Assembly (NCBI RefSeq): GCF_900129545.1 | Contig: NZ_FQWB01000003.1 | Location: 421,232-485,231 of the forward strand | Reading direction: 5' to 3' | DNA from: Flavobacterium fluvii | Lineage (GTDB): Bacteria; Bacteroidota; Bacteroidia; Flavobacteriales; Flavobacteriaceae | DNA length: 64,000 bases | Made by a program: the position numbers and the translations under genes | In this document: piece by piece, positions 21,388-30,573 of the stretch | Layout of the letters: the number at the start of each line of letters is the position of its first letter | Position numbering within the stretch: position 1 is the first letter of the stretch | Notes under the pieces: model-generated | The model's database searches: none | What the model was told of the DNA's origin: nothing | What the model saw: only the letters and a program-made list of their open reading frames with translations

Positions 21388-23487
21388 ATGAAAAATATGA
21401 AAAAATTACTCGTTATTATATTCGTATTTTCAATACAGTTTATAAATGCCCAAGACCAGGAAAGAGCAAAGCGTTTTTTTGACAGAACGTATTACACCGA
21501 AGCCATTCAGTTGTATGAAAAAATAGTTTCAGAAAGACCTTCTGCAGAAGCGGTTAGAAATCTTGCCGACAGTTATTATTATACCAATGATTTTAAAAAT
21601 GCACAGCGTTATTACCGACTTTTGATTAAAAGTTATAATCAGGATTTGGATAGAAATTACTATTTCAAATTTGCACAAACCTTAAAAGGGACTAATTCAT
21701 ATGAAGAAGCCCATACGGTTTTAAAAGAGTATTATTCAAAATCGATTAATGCCCAGGATTTGGCCAAATTTGAAAGTGACACTAAAATTTTGGAAAATGT
21801 TTCGGCAATTGGCAATCGCTACGAAATAAAAAATCTGGCTATCAATACGGAGAATTCCGAATTTGGAGCGGTAAAACACAACGACAGTCTAATTTTTGCT
21901 GCCGTAAAAAAGAAACCGGGATTGTTTGACAAAGTATATAAATGGGATGATGAAACTTATTTGAATTTGGTTTCCGTGCCAATGAAAAATATAAATTCAA
22001 GAGATTCCATCAAATATTATTTCCCCAAAGAATTGAAAACTTCGATGCACGAATCGAATGTCATTTTTACGAAAGATGGCAAAACCATTTATTTCACGCG
22101 AAATAATTATAAAAATGGAAGAAGAGGCAAGAACGAAGAAAAAGTATCGAATCTTCAAATTTTTAAAGCCGAACTCGTAAACGGAAAATGGACGAATGTA
22201 ACCTCGTTGCCGTTCAATAGCGACAATTATTCGGTTGAACATCCGGCTTTGAGCAGCGATGAAAAAACATTGTATTTTGCTTCCGATATGCCGGGGACAT
22301 TGGGCTCGTTGGATATTTTTTCGGTAGCGGTAAATGAAGGTGCTTTTGGAACTCCCCAAAATTTAGGACCTGAAATAAATACGGATAAAAGGGAGCAATT
22401 TCCATTCGTGTCCAAAGACAATAAACTTTATTTCTCTTCCGATGGACATTTAGGTTACGGTTCGCTCGATGTTTTCGTGTCAGAAATTAAAAATAAAGAA
22501 TACGGAAAAGTGAATAATGTTGGGTTGCCCGTCAATTCGAATCTGGATGATTTTGCATTTAATATCGATTCCGACACGAAAGAAGGTTGGTTTTCTTCCA
22601 ATAGAACAGGAGGAAAGGGAAGCGACGATATTTACCAATTAAAGGAAACTAAAGATTTGATAATTGAAGATTGCAAACAGTTTATTGCAGGAATCATTAC
22701 TGATGTTGATACAAAATTGCCATTGGAAAATGCAGTTGTTGTACTTCAGGATGCTGCTAAAAAGCAAATCAATTCTGCTAAAACGAGTGCCGATGGAAAA
22801 TTCAATTTTGAAATAGCCTGTGAATCATCTTATACAGTTTTGGCTTCCAAAGAAAAGTATACGAGCAATTCTAAAGCTGTATTTTCAGGTAAAACCAGGG
22901 ATTATTCCAATGATGCTTCTATGGCATTAAAGTCGCTTGAGGCTATAAAAATGGAAAATCAAAAATTGGAGCAAGAGAAAAAACAGAAAGAAGCTTTGGC
23001 TTTAATTGCCTTGAAAGAAACTGAAAATAAAGAAAAAGAGAAAGAAATAGCCCAGGCTGAAGTCAATAAAAAAGAAAAAGTCAACCAGATTTTGGTACAA
23101 GAGAAAGATGTGGTCAAAGAGAAAGATCGATTGATTATTAAAACGGACCCGATTTATTTTGATTACGATTTATGGTACATCAGAAAAGAATCCAAAGTTA
23201 TTTTGAACCGAGTTTTTGACTTAATGAAGAAATACCCGGAGATGGTTGTCGAAATTGGTTCGCATACAGATTCCAGAGGAGACTTTAAGTATAATGCCGA
23301 ATTATCTGGGAAAAGAGCACAATCGACCAAGGAATATTTAGTGGAATCTGGAATTGATGCCAAACGAATCATTGCCAAAGGGTATGGAGAATCGGTGCCA
23401 ATTATAAAATGTAAAACGGAAGAATCTTGTTCTGAAGAACAACACGAATTGAACAGACGAAGTGAATTTGTGATTAAAAATCTATAA
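21388..23487 (+). CDS. OmpA family protein with TPR, PD40 and OmpA domains (PorE-like)
   Basis: Envelope protein of 699 residues that probably anchors the T9SS partner to peptidoglycan. The start at 21388 follows the previous stop by one base; the longer frame would overlap that gene. Order: signal peptide (LLVIIFVFSIQFINA), TPR-like helices (about 20-130), PD40/WD40-like beta-propeller blades (TIYFTRNN, TLYFASD, KLYFSSDGHLGYGSLDVF, GWFSSNRTGGKGSDDIY; about 220-430), a carboxypeptidase-regulatory-like beta-sandwich (about 435-510), a Glu/Lys coiled coil (about 520-570) and the OmpA peptidoglycan-binding domain (YFDYDLWYIR, EIGSHTDSRGDFKYN, LSGKRAQSTKEYL, GYGES, NRRSEFVI). This is the third gene of the cargo-PorP/SprF-OmpA operon. 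Confidence 0.92.
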   Translation: MKNMKKLLVIIFVFSIQFINAQDQERAKRFFDRTYYTEAIQLYEKIVSERPSAEAVRNLADSYYYTNDFKNAQRYYRLLIKSYNQDLDRNYYFKFAQTLKGTNSYEEAHTVLKEYYSKSINAQDLAKFESDTKILENVSAIGNRYEIKNLAINTENSEFGAVKHNDSLIFAAVKKKPGLFDKVYKWDDETYLNLVSVPMKNINSRDSIKYYFPKELKTSMHESNVIFTKDGKTIYFTRNNYKNGRRGKNEEKVSNLQIFKAELVNGKWTNVTSLPFNSDNYSVEHPALSSDEKTLYFASDMPGTLGSLDIFSVAVNEGAFGTPQNLGPEINTDKREQFPFVSKDNKLYFSSDGHLGYGSLDVFVSEIKNKEYGKVNNVGLPVNSNLDDFAFNIDSDTKEGWFSSNRTGGKGSDDIYQLKETKDLIIEDCKQFIAGIITDVDTKLPLENAVVVLQDAAKKQINSAKTSADGKFNFEIACESSYTVLASKEKYTSNSKAVFSGKTRDYSNDASMALKSLEAIKMENQKLEQEKKQKEALALIALKETENKEKEKEIAQAEVNKKEKVNQILVQEKDVVKEKDRLIIKTDPIYFDYDLWYIRKESKVILNRVFDLMKKYPEMVVEIGSHTDSRGDFKYNAELSGKRAQSTKEYLVESGIDAKRIIAKGYGESVPIIKCKTEESCSEEQHELNRRSEFVIKNL

Positions 23488-23510
23488 TTAACTTCAAATA
23501 AAGCTATAAA

Positions 23511-23545
23511 AAAAAACCGTTTCGATTTATCGGAACGGTTTTTTA
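23511..23545. terminator. Bidirectional terminator between OmpA and DUF1573 genes
   Basis: Long stem AAAAAACCGTTTCG/CGGAACGGTTTT with loop ATTTAT. A and T runs flank it on both sides, and the two genes converge. Confidence 0.88.
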
Positions 23546-23564
23546 GTATTTAAATAGGTTAAAA

Positions 23565-23951
23565 TTATTCTGAAACGAGCCCTTTAATTTTTAAAGGAAT
23601 TCTTCCGCTATCGTAATTCACCGCATTTGATTCAACAGTAATTGTTTTTCTAATGGGTCCAGGAACCATGTTGTACTTAATGTCAATTTTTCCGTTTTTC
23701 CCCGGTGCAATTGGCGCAGTTGGTTTTGAAGAAATTGTAAACCCCGAAGTAGAAAGCACATTCGTGATAATCAATGGAGCATCACCGGTATTGGTAAATT
23801 CAATGGTGCGAACTCCATTGTCGTTTTGTTTAGAAACAGTTCCGTAATCTATTGTATTATCAGCAGCTTTAAAGTTAATCTTTGCACCCGACTGGGCAAA
23901 ACCAAAACTACTAAACAATATCATTGTTATTAGTACGGCAATATTTTTCAT
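23565..23951 (-). CDS. DUF1573 domain secreted protein
   Basis: Small exported protein of 128 residues. A signal peptide (IAVLITMILFSSFGFAQ) precedes one Ig-like DUF1573 domain: DYGTVSKQNDNGVRTIEFTN, GDAPLIITNVLSTSGF, APIAPGKNGKIDIKYN, ending IPLKIKGLV. DUF1573 is a beta-sandwich related to ASH/MSP domains and is very common in Bacteroidetes; its function is not established. The Cys-Gly pair found after the NV strand in many members is replaced by Ser-Thr-Ser-Gly here. It is a lone gene convergent with the T9SS operon. Confidence 0.88.
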   Translation of the reverse strand: MKNIAVLITMILFSSFGFAQSGAKINFKAADNTIDYGTVSKQNDNGVRTIEFTNTGDAPLIITNVLSTSGFTISSKPTAPIAPGKNGKIDIKYNMVPGPIRKTITVESNAVNYDSGRIPLKIKGLVSE

Positions 23952-24046
23952 TTTTATAGTTTTTTGAATATTCTTTTTAGTAAAATTACTTTTTTTAATT
24001 AACAGGACAATTATTTATTTCGCTTTTTATACTGTACTTAATTATT

Positions 24047-24054
24047 TACTTTTG
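24047..24054 (+). promoter_or_regulatory. Candidate -7 box for valS
   Basis: TACTTTTG matches TAnnTTTG, 62 bp before the ATG. There is no convincing -33 box. Confidence 0.45.
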
Positions 24055-24116
24055 TCCCCAATTAAAATTACAAAAATCAGACCAAAGCTAAATTTTGGTT
24101 GTAACAGTTGCTTTTT

Positions 24117-26750
24117 ATGACAATTCCTGCACAATTTGACGCGAAAACCATTGAAAATAAGTGGTATGATTACTGGATGAAGAACAATTATTTTCATTCA
24201 AAACCAGACCACAGAACACCATATACCATCGTGATTCCTCCTCCAAACGTGACTGGAGTTTTGCATATGGGACATATGTTGAACAATACAATTCAGGATG
24301 TATTGATTCGTCGTGCGCGTTTGAAAGGGTTTAATGCTTGTTGGGTTCCTGGAACCGATCACGCTTCTATTGCGACGGAAGCCAAAGTGGTTGCCAAATT
24401 AAAATCAGAAGGAATCAATAAATCCGATTTGAGTCGTGAAGAGTTTTTGAAACACGCTTACGACTGGACGGACAAATACGGAGGAACTATCCTGGAACAA
24501 TTGAAACAATTGGGTTGCTCTTGTGATTGGGACAGAACCAAATTCACCATGGATCCTGACATGTCGGCATCCGTGATTAAATCGTTCGTGGATTTATACA
24601 ACAAAGGCTTGATTTATCGTGGCTACCGAATGGTAAATTGGGATCCGGAAGCCAAAACAACTTTGTCTGACGAAGAAGTAATTTACGAAGAACAACAAGG
24701 GAAATTATATTTCCTGAAATATAAAATCGAAGGTTCAGAAGATTTCTTGACAGTGGCAACCACGCGTCCTGAAACTATTTTTGGAGATACCGCGATTTGC
24801 ATCAACCCAAATGACGAGCGTTTTGCCCATTTGAAAGGAAAGAAAGCGATTGTTCCAATATGTGGAAGAGTAATTCCAATTATCGAAGATGAATATGTAG
24901 ATGTGGAATTCGGAACGGGTTGCCTAAAAGTAACTCCGGCTCACGATGTGAATGATAAAACCTTGGGCGAAAAACACAATTTGGAAATTATTGATATTTT
25001 CAATGAGGATGCTACGCTAAATAGTTTTGGTTTGCATTATCAGGGAAAAGATCGTTTTGCGGTTCGCGAAGAAATCGCCAAAGAATTAGAATCGAATGGA
25101 GATTTAGCCAAAACAGAAATCCACTTGAATAAAGTAGGCACTTCTGAAAGAACCAAAGCGGTAATCGAACCTCGTTTGTCTGACCAATGGTTCCTGAAAA
25201 TGGAAGATTTGGTAAAACCTGCCATTAAATCTGTTTTAGAAGATGGAGATATTAAATTGCATCCAAAGCGTTTTGATAATACCTATGCGCATTGGTTGAA
25301 CAATATTCGCGATTGGAATATTTCTCGTCAATTGTGGTGGGGACAACAAATTCCTGCTTATTTCTATGGGGATGGAAAAGAAGATTTCGTGGTCGCAGAG
25401 AATATTGAAGATGCTTTAAAACTAGCGCAGGCCAAAACGTCCAACTTTTCACTTCAGACTTCAGACTTGAAACAAGATGCCGATGCCCTAGACACTTGGT
25501 TTTCTTCCTGGTTGTGGCCAATGTCAGTTTTTGGAGGAATTATGGATCCTGAAAACGAAGATTTCAAATATTATTATCCAACCAATGATTTGGTAACCGG
25601 ACCGGATATTTTGTTTTTCTGGGTGGCGAGAATGATTATCGCTGGTTATGAATACACGGGTAAAAAACCATTTACAAATGTGTATTTGACTGGTTTGGTT
25701 CGTGACAAACAAAGACGTAAAATGTCTAAATCGTTGGGGAATTCACCAGAACCATTGGAATTAATAGAAAAGTTTGGTGCCGACGGTGTTCGTGTGGGAT
25801 TGCTTTTGAGCGCTTCTGCGGGTAACGACATTATGTTCGACGAAGAATTGTGCAACCAAGGAAAAGGATTTACAAATAAAATTTGGAATGCTTTCAAATT
25901 GATAAAAGGCTGGGAAGTTTCGGATTCTATTCCGCAACCAGAATCTTCTAAAGTGGCGATTGAATGGTATGAAGCCAAATTGCAACAAACGCTTTTGGAA
26001 ATCGAGGATAACTTTGAAAAATACAGAATCTCGGATGCTTTAATGGGAATCTATAAATTGGTTTGGGATGATTTCTGTTCTTGGTTTTTGGAAATGATTA
26101 AGCCTGCTTACCAACAGCCAATTGACAGCATTACTTTTGCGAAAGCGATAGAAATGTTGGAAAACAACATGAAATTGTTGCATCCTTTTATGCCGTTCTT
26201 GACGGAGGAAATTTGGCAATTGCTTTCAGAAAGAACTGCCGAAGAAGCTTTGATTGTTTCGACTTGGCCGGAAATAAAACCTTTCAATGCGCAATTAATC
26301 ACTGATTTTGAAAACACCATCGACGTGATTTCCGGAGTTAGAACGATTCGTAAAGACAAGAATATTCCGTTCAAGGATACGATTGAATTGAAGGTGGTAA
26401 ACAATGATAAAGCCTCTACTTATTTTGATTCGGTTGTGACCAAATTAGGTAACATTACTTCGTTGGAATATGTTTCGGATAAAGTGGATGGGGCGTTGTC
26501 TTTCCGTGTAAAATCGAATGAATATTTTATCCCGATTTCTGGTAATATCGATGTGGAAGCCGAAATTGTTAAATTGACTGAAGAGTTAAATTACATTAAA
26601 GGTTTCTTGAAATCGGTACAAGTTAAATTGTCAAATGAAAAATTTGTAGCCAATGCGAAACCTGAAATCATTGAAAACGAACGCAAAAAAGAAGCCGATG
26701 CTCTTTCTAAAATAGAAACGATTGAGCAGAGCTTGGCTGGATTACAGTAG
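24117..26750 (+). CDS. valS: valyl-tRNA synthetase
   Basis: Class I synthetase that charges and edits Val-tRNA. The ATG at 24117 (MTIPAQFDAKTIENKW) is used; a TTG nine bases upstream is less likely. The protein is 877 residues. Motifs: PPPNVTGVLHMGHMLN (HIGH signature near 50), the CP1 editing domain (TTRPETIFGDTA, GTGCLKVTPAHDVND), DTWFSSWLWP, RRKMSKSLGNSPEP (KMSKS near 534), a helical anticodon-binding domain and the C-terminal coiled-coil arm from about 815. All key residues are intact. The stretch around residues 440-452 is encoded by a CTTCAGACTTCAGACTT tandem, but the frame and length look normal. Confidence 0.96.
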   Translation: MTIPAQFDAKTIENKWYDYWMKNNYFHSKPDHRTPYTIVIPPPNVTGVLHMGHMLNNTIQDVLIRRARLKGFNACWVPGTDHASIATEAKVVAKLKSEGINKSDLSREEFLKHAYDWTDKYGGTILEQLKQLGCSCDWDRTKFTMDPDMSASVIKSFVDLYNKGLIYRGYRMVNWDPEAKTTLSDEEVIYEEQQGKLYFLKYKIEGSEDFLTVATTRPETIFGDTAICINPNDERFAHLKGKKAIVPICGRVIPIIEDEYVDVEFGTGCLKVTPAHDVNDKTLGEKHNLEIIDIFNEDATLNSFGLHYQGKDRFAVREEIAKELESNGDLAKTEIHLNKVGTSERTKAVIEPRLSDQWFLKMEDLVKPAIKSVLEDGDIKLHPKRFDNTYAHWLNNIRDWNISRQLWWGQQIPAYFYGDGKEDFVVAENIEDALKLAQAKTSNFSLQTSDLKQDADALDTWFSSWLWPMSVFGGIMDPENEDFKYYYPTNDLVTGPDILFFWVARMIIAGYEYTGKKPFTNVYLTGLVRDKQRRKMSKSLGNSPEPLELIEKFGADGVRVGLLLSASAGNDIMFDEELCNQGKGFTNKIWNAFKLIKGWEVSDSIPQPESSKVAIEWYEAKLQQTLLEIEDNFEKYRISDALMGIYKLVWDDFCSWFLEMIKPAYQQPIDSITFAKAIEMLENNMKLLHPFMPFLTEEIWQLLSERTAEEALIVSTWPEIKPFNAQLITDFENTIDVISGVRTIRKDKNIPFKDTIELKVVNNDKASTYFDSVVTKLGNITSLEYVSDKVDGALSFRVKSNEYFIPISGNIDVEAEIVKLTEELNYIKGFLKSVQVKLSNEKFVANAKPEIIENERKKEADALSKIETIEQSLAGLQ

Positions 26751-26771
26751 CAATCAGGTTTTTATAAGTAT

Positions 26772-26812
26772 AAAAATCCCAATTCTGAAATTTTCGGAAT
26801 TGGGATTTTTTA
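26772..26812 (+). terminator. Rho-independent terminator of valS
   Basis: Stem of about 16 bp (AAAATCCCAATTC paired with GAATTGGGATTTT plus inner pairs), followed by T6. Confidence 0.88.
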
Positions 26813-26871
26813 ATTGATTATTATTTAGGGCTACAGATTAAATAGTGCCACTGAATTTTTTAATTTTGATA

Positions 26872-26917
26872 TAAAAACCAAGAACTTTTTCTGCAAAGAG
26901 GCAGAAAAAGTTCTTGG
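26872..26917 (-). terminator. Terminator of the TonB-dependent receptor gene
   Basis: Perfect stem CCAAGAACTTTTTCTGC/GCAGAAAAAGTTCTTGG with loop AAAGAG. A T5 tail follows on the minus strand, 29 bp past the stop codon. Confidence 0.85.
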
Positions 26918-26945
26918 AAAAATTAACTAAACTAAAAGTTTTAAA

Positions 26946-29162
26946 TTACAATTGATATTTTAAATTTACCAATACTTGGCGTGGTGCGATTGGATTCACA
27001 CTGTAATTTTCGTGAACGGTGTAATTCAATTCGTTGGTAATATTGGACAGTTTGCAAAGAACAGAAACCTTCTTCCAAGTGTAACCTGCCGATACATCAA
27101 TGGTCGTGTATCCTTCCAATGGGATTTCTCTGTGCCAAATTCCATCTGGTTTGGTTTTGTCATATTGGTTGTTCCAACCTCCAATACGATCCCCGATATA
27201 GTTTCCAATTGCTCCAAGAGAGACTCCTTTAAACGTTCCTGTTTGCAATGTGTAGAAAAAGCTTAAGTTGGCTGTATTTGCAGGTGTTCTAACCACACGA
27301 TCTCCTTCTATAAAACTACCGTTTAAACCTGAAGTTTCAGTATAGCGCATATCATTATAACTGTATCCGGCAATGATATTCAGACCTGCAATTGGTCTTG
27401 CAGTAATGTCAACTTCAATACCTTTACTTTTTGTTTCTCCACTCAGTGTTTTTATGGTAGTATCCGTGTTTACAGATCCGTCAGCCTTGAATTCGGCAGT
27501 TTGTGCCAGATTGTTGTTTGTGATTTGATATACTGTAACGTTTGTGCTCAAAACACCTTTCCAGAAATCTTTTTTGATACCTGCTTCATATTGGTCTATG
27601 ATGGAAGGTTTTATTGGTTGCAAATCAACGGTAGTTCCTGTATTTGGCGTAAATGAGTTAGAGTAGCTTGCAAATAGCGACATATCTTTTGTTGGTTGGT
27701 ATATTAATCCAACTTTTGGAGAGAACGCATTGTCCAAACGTTTTGCACCTTCAGTGATGGTCTTTTTGGTTACATTGGTAGTTTCTGCTTGAGATTCTTG
27801 CCAAGACCAACGGATACCCGCCAAAAGCTTAATTTGTTCTGTAAACGAAATCAAATCTTGTGCATAGATTCCAAAACGATTGGTATCTGTTTTTACGATT
27901 TGAGTAATGGTGCCATTTGGAATATCGTTTCTTTGTGTGGAAGGGTCGAAATTATAAAGATTGATGGTGTCGTAATTCGCAGGGGTAAAAGTATAAGTAT
28001 AAGCTGTTGTAAACGAATTTTCCCAATCCATACCGGTAAACAATTGGTGTTTTATGGAACCAGTGTTGAAGTTTCCTTGCAAACTCAATTGGTCTCCAAG
28101 TATTTGTTCCAAGTTTTTATTTTGAACCAATGGTCTAGTCCAGTCACCTGCGGCAGTCACAGTCGCTAATTGAGCGGTTGATTTTGATTCTCTATCGTAA
28201 GATTGAAAAGAACTGTTGAAATTAAGTTTCCAGTTTTTGTTGAAATCGTGGTTTACCAATGCAGAAGCGCTGGCAGAATTTGTTTTTCCATTGGACCAAA
28301 GAGCCCCATAAAAGTTGCTGCGAGGTACATCTACAATTGTTGAGGTATACGTCGTAGTAATAGCTCCTGTTCCAAAATCTGGAGTCCAATCATCGCTCAA
28401 GAAATCTCCTTGTACCGTTATTTGGGTTTTATCGGTTACGTTAAAAAGCAAGGATGGGTTAAGATAAATACGTTCTCTTTTTACGACATCCCTGAAACTT
28501 TCCGAGTTTTCATAAGAACCTGAAAATCGATACGCTATGGATTTATTTAAGGGACCATAAAAATCCAAGGATGGTTTGTAGAAAGAGTAACTCCCCATTT
28601 GCATGGATATTTCTCCTCCTTGTTTGAAAGAAGGTGTTTTGGTTACTAAATTCAAGATTCCTCCTGGAGCCACATTTCCATATAATAAAGCAGCACCTCC
28701 TTTTAGGAATTCCACTTTGTCTAGAGAAGATACTTCAGGGATAGAACCTGCATTATAACGAAAACCATTTTTGAACATGTTGTTTGCAGACATGTCATAT
28801 CCTCTTGAGAAGAAGGATTCCTGTGCTCCACCACGCGCAGAACCTACATAAACACCATTGGCATTTTTTAGAACCTCACTCAAGCGGATAGCCTGTTGTT
28901 GTCCTATTATTTCACCGTCTATTACCTGGACACTTTGTGGGGTATCCATTGGTTTTAGACCAGAGCGTAATGCTGTCACTGGTTTTGGTTGTTTATTTGT
29001 GGTTACGACCACTTCTTTTAAAACTTCTCTTTTTTTGTTTTTGATGGTATCTGAATCGGAATAAAATCCTTCAAGATTGTCAGATGCGCTTGCAGTTTCT
29101 TGTGCAAAGGCGGAAAGGCTAAATAATAATATTAATGTGGGTAGTAAGATATTATATTTCAT
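26946..29162 (-). CDS. TonB-dependent siderophore receptor
   Basis: Outer-membrane receptor of about 738 residues for active uptake of ferric siderophores. The start MKYNILLPTLILLF is used because the longer frame begins inside the promoter-operator region; a signal peptide ends at SAFAQ. A TonB-box-like stretch EVLKEVVVTTNKQ precedes the plug domain (MDTPQSVQVIDGEIIGQQQ, VYVGSARGGAQESFFSRGYD, LDKVEFLKGGAALLYGNVAPGGILNLVTK). A 22-strand barrel follows, ending VNLKYQL. The plug motifs match the ferrichrome/catecholate siderophore subfamily, but the ligand is not readable. Unlike the second receptor at 36368, it has no carboxypeptidase-regulatory-like N-terminal domain. Its promoter carries two operator-like inverted repeats. 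Confidence 0.92.
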   Translation of the reverse strand: MKYNILLPTLILLFSLSAFAQETASASDNLEGFYSDSDTIKNKKREVLKEVVVTTNKQPKPVTALRSGLKPMDTPQSVQVIDGEIIGQQQAIRLSEVLKNANGVYVGSARGGAQESFFSRGYDMSANNMFKNGFRYNAGSIPEVSSLDKVEFLKGGAALLYGNVAPGGILNLVTKTPSFKQGGEISMQMGSYSFYKPSLDFYGPLNKSIAYRFSGSYENSESFRDVVKRERIYLNPSLLFNVTDKTQITVQGDFLSDDWTPDFGTGAITTTYTSTIVDVPRSNFYGALWSNGKTNSASASALVNHDFNKNWKLNFNSSFQSYDRESKSTAQLATVTAAGDWTRPLVQNKNLEQILGDQLSLQGNFNTGSIKHQLFTGMDWENSFTTAYTYTFTPANYDTINLYNFDPSTQRNDIPNGTITQIVKTDTNRFGIYAQDLISFTEQIKLLAGIRWSWQESQAETTNVTKKTITEGAKRLDNAFSPKVGLIYQPTKDMSLFASYSNSFTPNTGTTVDLQPIKPSIIDQYEAGIKKDFWKGVLSTNVTVYQITNNNLAQTAEFKADGSVNTDTTIKTLSGETKSKGIEVDITARPIAGLNIIAGYSYNDMRYTETSGLNGSFIEGDRVVRTPANTANLSFFYTLQTGTFKGVSLGAIGNYIGDRIGGWNNQYDKTKPDGIWHREIPLEGYTTIDVSAGYTWKKVSVLCKLSNITNELNYTVHENYSVNPIAPRQVLVNLKYQL

Positions 29163-29167
29163 GTTGT

Positions 29168-29190
29168 TTATTTGGATTGAATAAAAATAA
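29168..29190 (-). promoter_or_regulatory. Downstream operator-like inverted repeat of receptor gene 1
   Basis: A 23-bp imperfect inverted repeat (on the plus strand half-site TTATTTGGA, 5-bp centre, AAAAATAA). It overlaps the predicted transcription start. The same element occurs in the promoters at 34988 and 38725. The probable ligand is a Fur-type iron regulator, inferred from the genes controlled. Confidence 0.6.
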
Positions 29191-29195
29191 CAATG

Positions 29196-29226
29196 CAAAT
29201 ATAAAACTCATTTTTAATTCTCCAAA
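29196..29226 (-). promoter_or_regulatory. Promoter of receptor gene 1 (-33 TTTG, 19 bp, -7 TATATTTG)
   Basis: On the minus strand, TTTG (29226-29223) and TATATTTG (29203-29196) are separated by exactly 19 bp. The receptor promoter at 38753-38783 has the same spacing. Confidence 0.75.
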
Positions 29227-29227
29227 C

Positions 29228-29250
29228 TTATTTAGACTAAATCTTAATAA
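29228..29250 (-). promoter_or_regulatory. Upstream operator-like inverted repeat of receptor gene 1
   Basis: A 23-bp inverted repeat, half-sites TTATTTAGA and TCTTAATAA around a 5-bp centre, with an inner perfect ATTTAG-A-CTAAAT. It abuts the -33 box and lies 60 bp centre-to-centre from the downstream site. Confidence 0.6.
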
Positions 29251-29426
29251 TATTTATTAACATTGTTTACTTATTGTTAATCAAGTAATTGCAATTTTTG
29301 TTTTTGTTTTTTTTGCAAAATTTTAATATTAATCGAGTTTTGGAAGGTAAGTTGAAGAGGATACTTTAAAGGTTGACTAATCAAAATCTCAAAACAGGGA
29401 GTTTATTTGCTTTAAGGCTACCGTAA

Positions 29427-30425
29427 TTAAAGTCTCGCCTTAAATTTCTTGATTTTGAAGTTTTTTGATTTTACTACATTTCCATTGTCGGTAATCATTA
29501 CGCAACTATAATCAGGGAATTGGTTGAGTAGGTCCAATCCTGCAGTTTTTTCCAATACCATCAACGAAGTACTCAGTCCGTTGGCTGTTTCGGCATTCGG
29601 GCCAAAAACCGTCACACTGCAAAGCCCCGTGGCAGGATAACCTGTTGCCGGATTGATGATGTGTGAATAACGTTTGCCATCAAAAACTACAAATTTTTCA
29701 TAGCTTCCGGACGTAGTTACGGCTTCTTGTCCCAACGGAGCGACCGCCAAAAGTTTATCAGGATGGAAGGGATTCGTAATGCCAATATTCCAGGGTTTTC
29801 CACTAGGCTGTTTCCCCCAGGTACTCATGTCGCCCGATCCGTTGACTATTCCGGCATTAATGCCTTTGGCAAGCATTATGGCCCTGCATTTATCGGTGGC
29901 ATATCCTTCTCCCAATGCACCAAATCCAATTTTCATTCCTTTTAGTTTAAGGAAAATGGTCGATTGAACACTGTCCAGAATGATGTTTTTATACCCCACT
30001 TTTTCTACTGATTTTTTAATGGCTTCCGCCGAAGGCATCTCGGTCATGGAGCCGTCAAATTTCCAGATTCTGTCCATCGCCGCAAAGCTGATGTCAAAAC
30101 CTCCATTGGTCATTTCAGAAAATCGAATGGCTCTTTGCGTTAATTCAAAAACTTCCTTGTCCACTTTTACGGGACGAATACCCGCATTTTGGTTCACTTC
30201 GGAAACTTGAGAAGTAGGTTTCCAGTCGGATATCAAATTCTCTATTCTTGTGATTTCGGCAATGACAATATCTATATTTTGTTCAGCCGATAACGAATCT
30301 TTGGCAACAATGGTGATGTCAAAACGTCCTCCCATCAACAAAGTGGTTCTTTTTCGCAAGACTTGACCGTGGCTGGTGAAGCCAAAAGTGATTAAAAAAA
30401 GAAAAAGAAATAGGTGTTTTGACAT
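29427..30425 (-). CDS. apbE: FAD:protein FMN transferase (ApbE family)
   Basis: Covalently attaches FMN to Thr/Ser of target proteins outside the cytoplasm, using FAD as donor. The 332-residue protein has a signal peptide (LFLFLFLITFGFTSHGQ). ApbE landmarks: MGGRFDITI, SDWKPTSQVSEVNQNAG, TNGGFDISFAAMDRIWKF, FGALGEGYATDK, NGSGDMSTWG, the TTSGSYEKF metal-binding region and YSHIINPATGYPA. It closes the operon ankyrin-DUF2271-PepSY/FNR-ApbE, though 148 bp of repeat DNA separates it from the preceding gene. The DUF2271 protein in the operon has a TGAS motif and is its likely substrate. Confidence 0.92.
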   Translation of the reverse strand: MSKHLFLFLFLITFGFTSHGQVLRKRTTLLMGGRFDITIVAKDSLSAEQNIDIVIAEITRIENLISDWKPTSQVSEVNQNAGIRPVKVDKEVFELTQRAIRFSEMTNGGFDISFAAMDRIWKFDGSMTEMPSAEAIKKSVEKVGYKNIILDSVQSTIFLKLKGMKIGFGALGEGYATDKCRAIMLAKGINAGIVNGSGDMSTWGKQPSGKPWNIGITNPFHPDKLLAVAPLGQEAVTTSGSYEKFVVFDGKRYSHIINPATGYPATGLCSVTVFGPNAETANGLSTSLMVLEKTAGLDLLNQFPDYSCVMITDNGNVVKSKNFKIKKFKARL

Positions 30426-30440
30426 AAAGTTTATTTTATT

Positions 30441-30515
30441 CCTGCAAGGTTTTCAAAACCTTGTAGGTGTTGCTTTTGATCTAATACCTACAAGGTCAAA
30501 AAAAGACCTTGCAGG
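30441..30515. repeat. Nested palindromic intergenic repeat
   Basis: Outer arms CCTGCAAGGT/ACCTTGCAGG enclose inner arms ACCTTGTAGGT/ACCTACAAGGT. The left side also folds as AAGGTTTTCAAAACCTT. It lies between the PepSY/FNR and apbE genes and looks like a dispersed REP-like element rather than a terminator. Confidence 0.7.
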
Positions 30516-30538
30516 AAAATCGAATTAATCCAGTTTTA

Positions 30539-30569
30539 GCTCCCTCTTCTTAGGATAGGGTTGGGGAGC
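30539..30569. repeat. Short imperfect inverted repeat
   Basis: GCTCCC and GGGAGC flank 19 bases, immediately after the PepSY/FNR stop. It could be a weak terminator or a remnant of a second dispersed repeat. Confidence 0.4.
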
Positions 30570-30573
30570 GGAT

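Noticed and set aside
25440..25475. CTTCAGACTTCAGACTT tandem inside valS, possible small insertion
   Set aside because: The frame and length of ValS around it look normal, so it is a substitution or chance repeat rather than a disruption.
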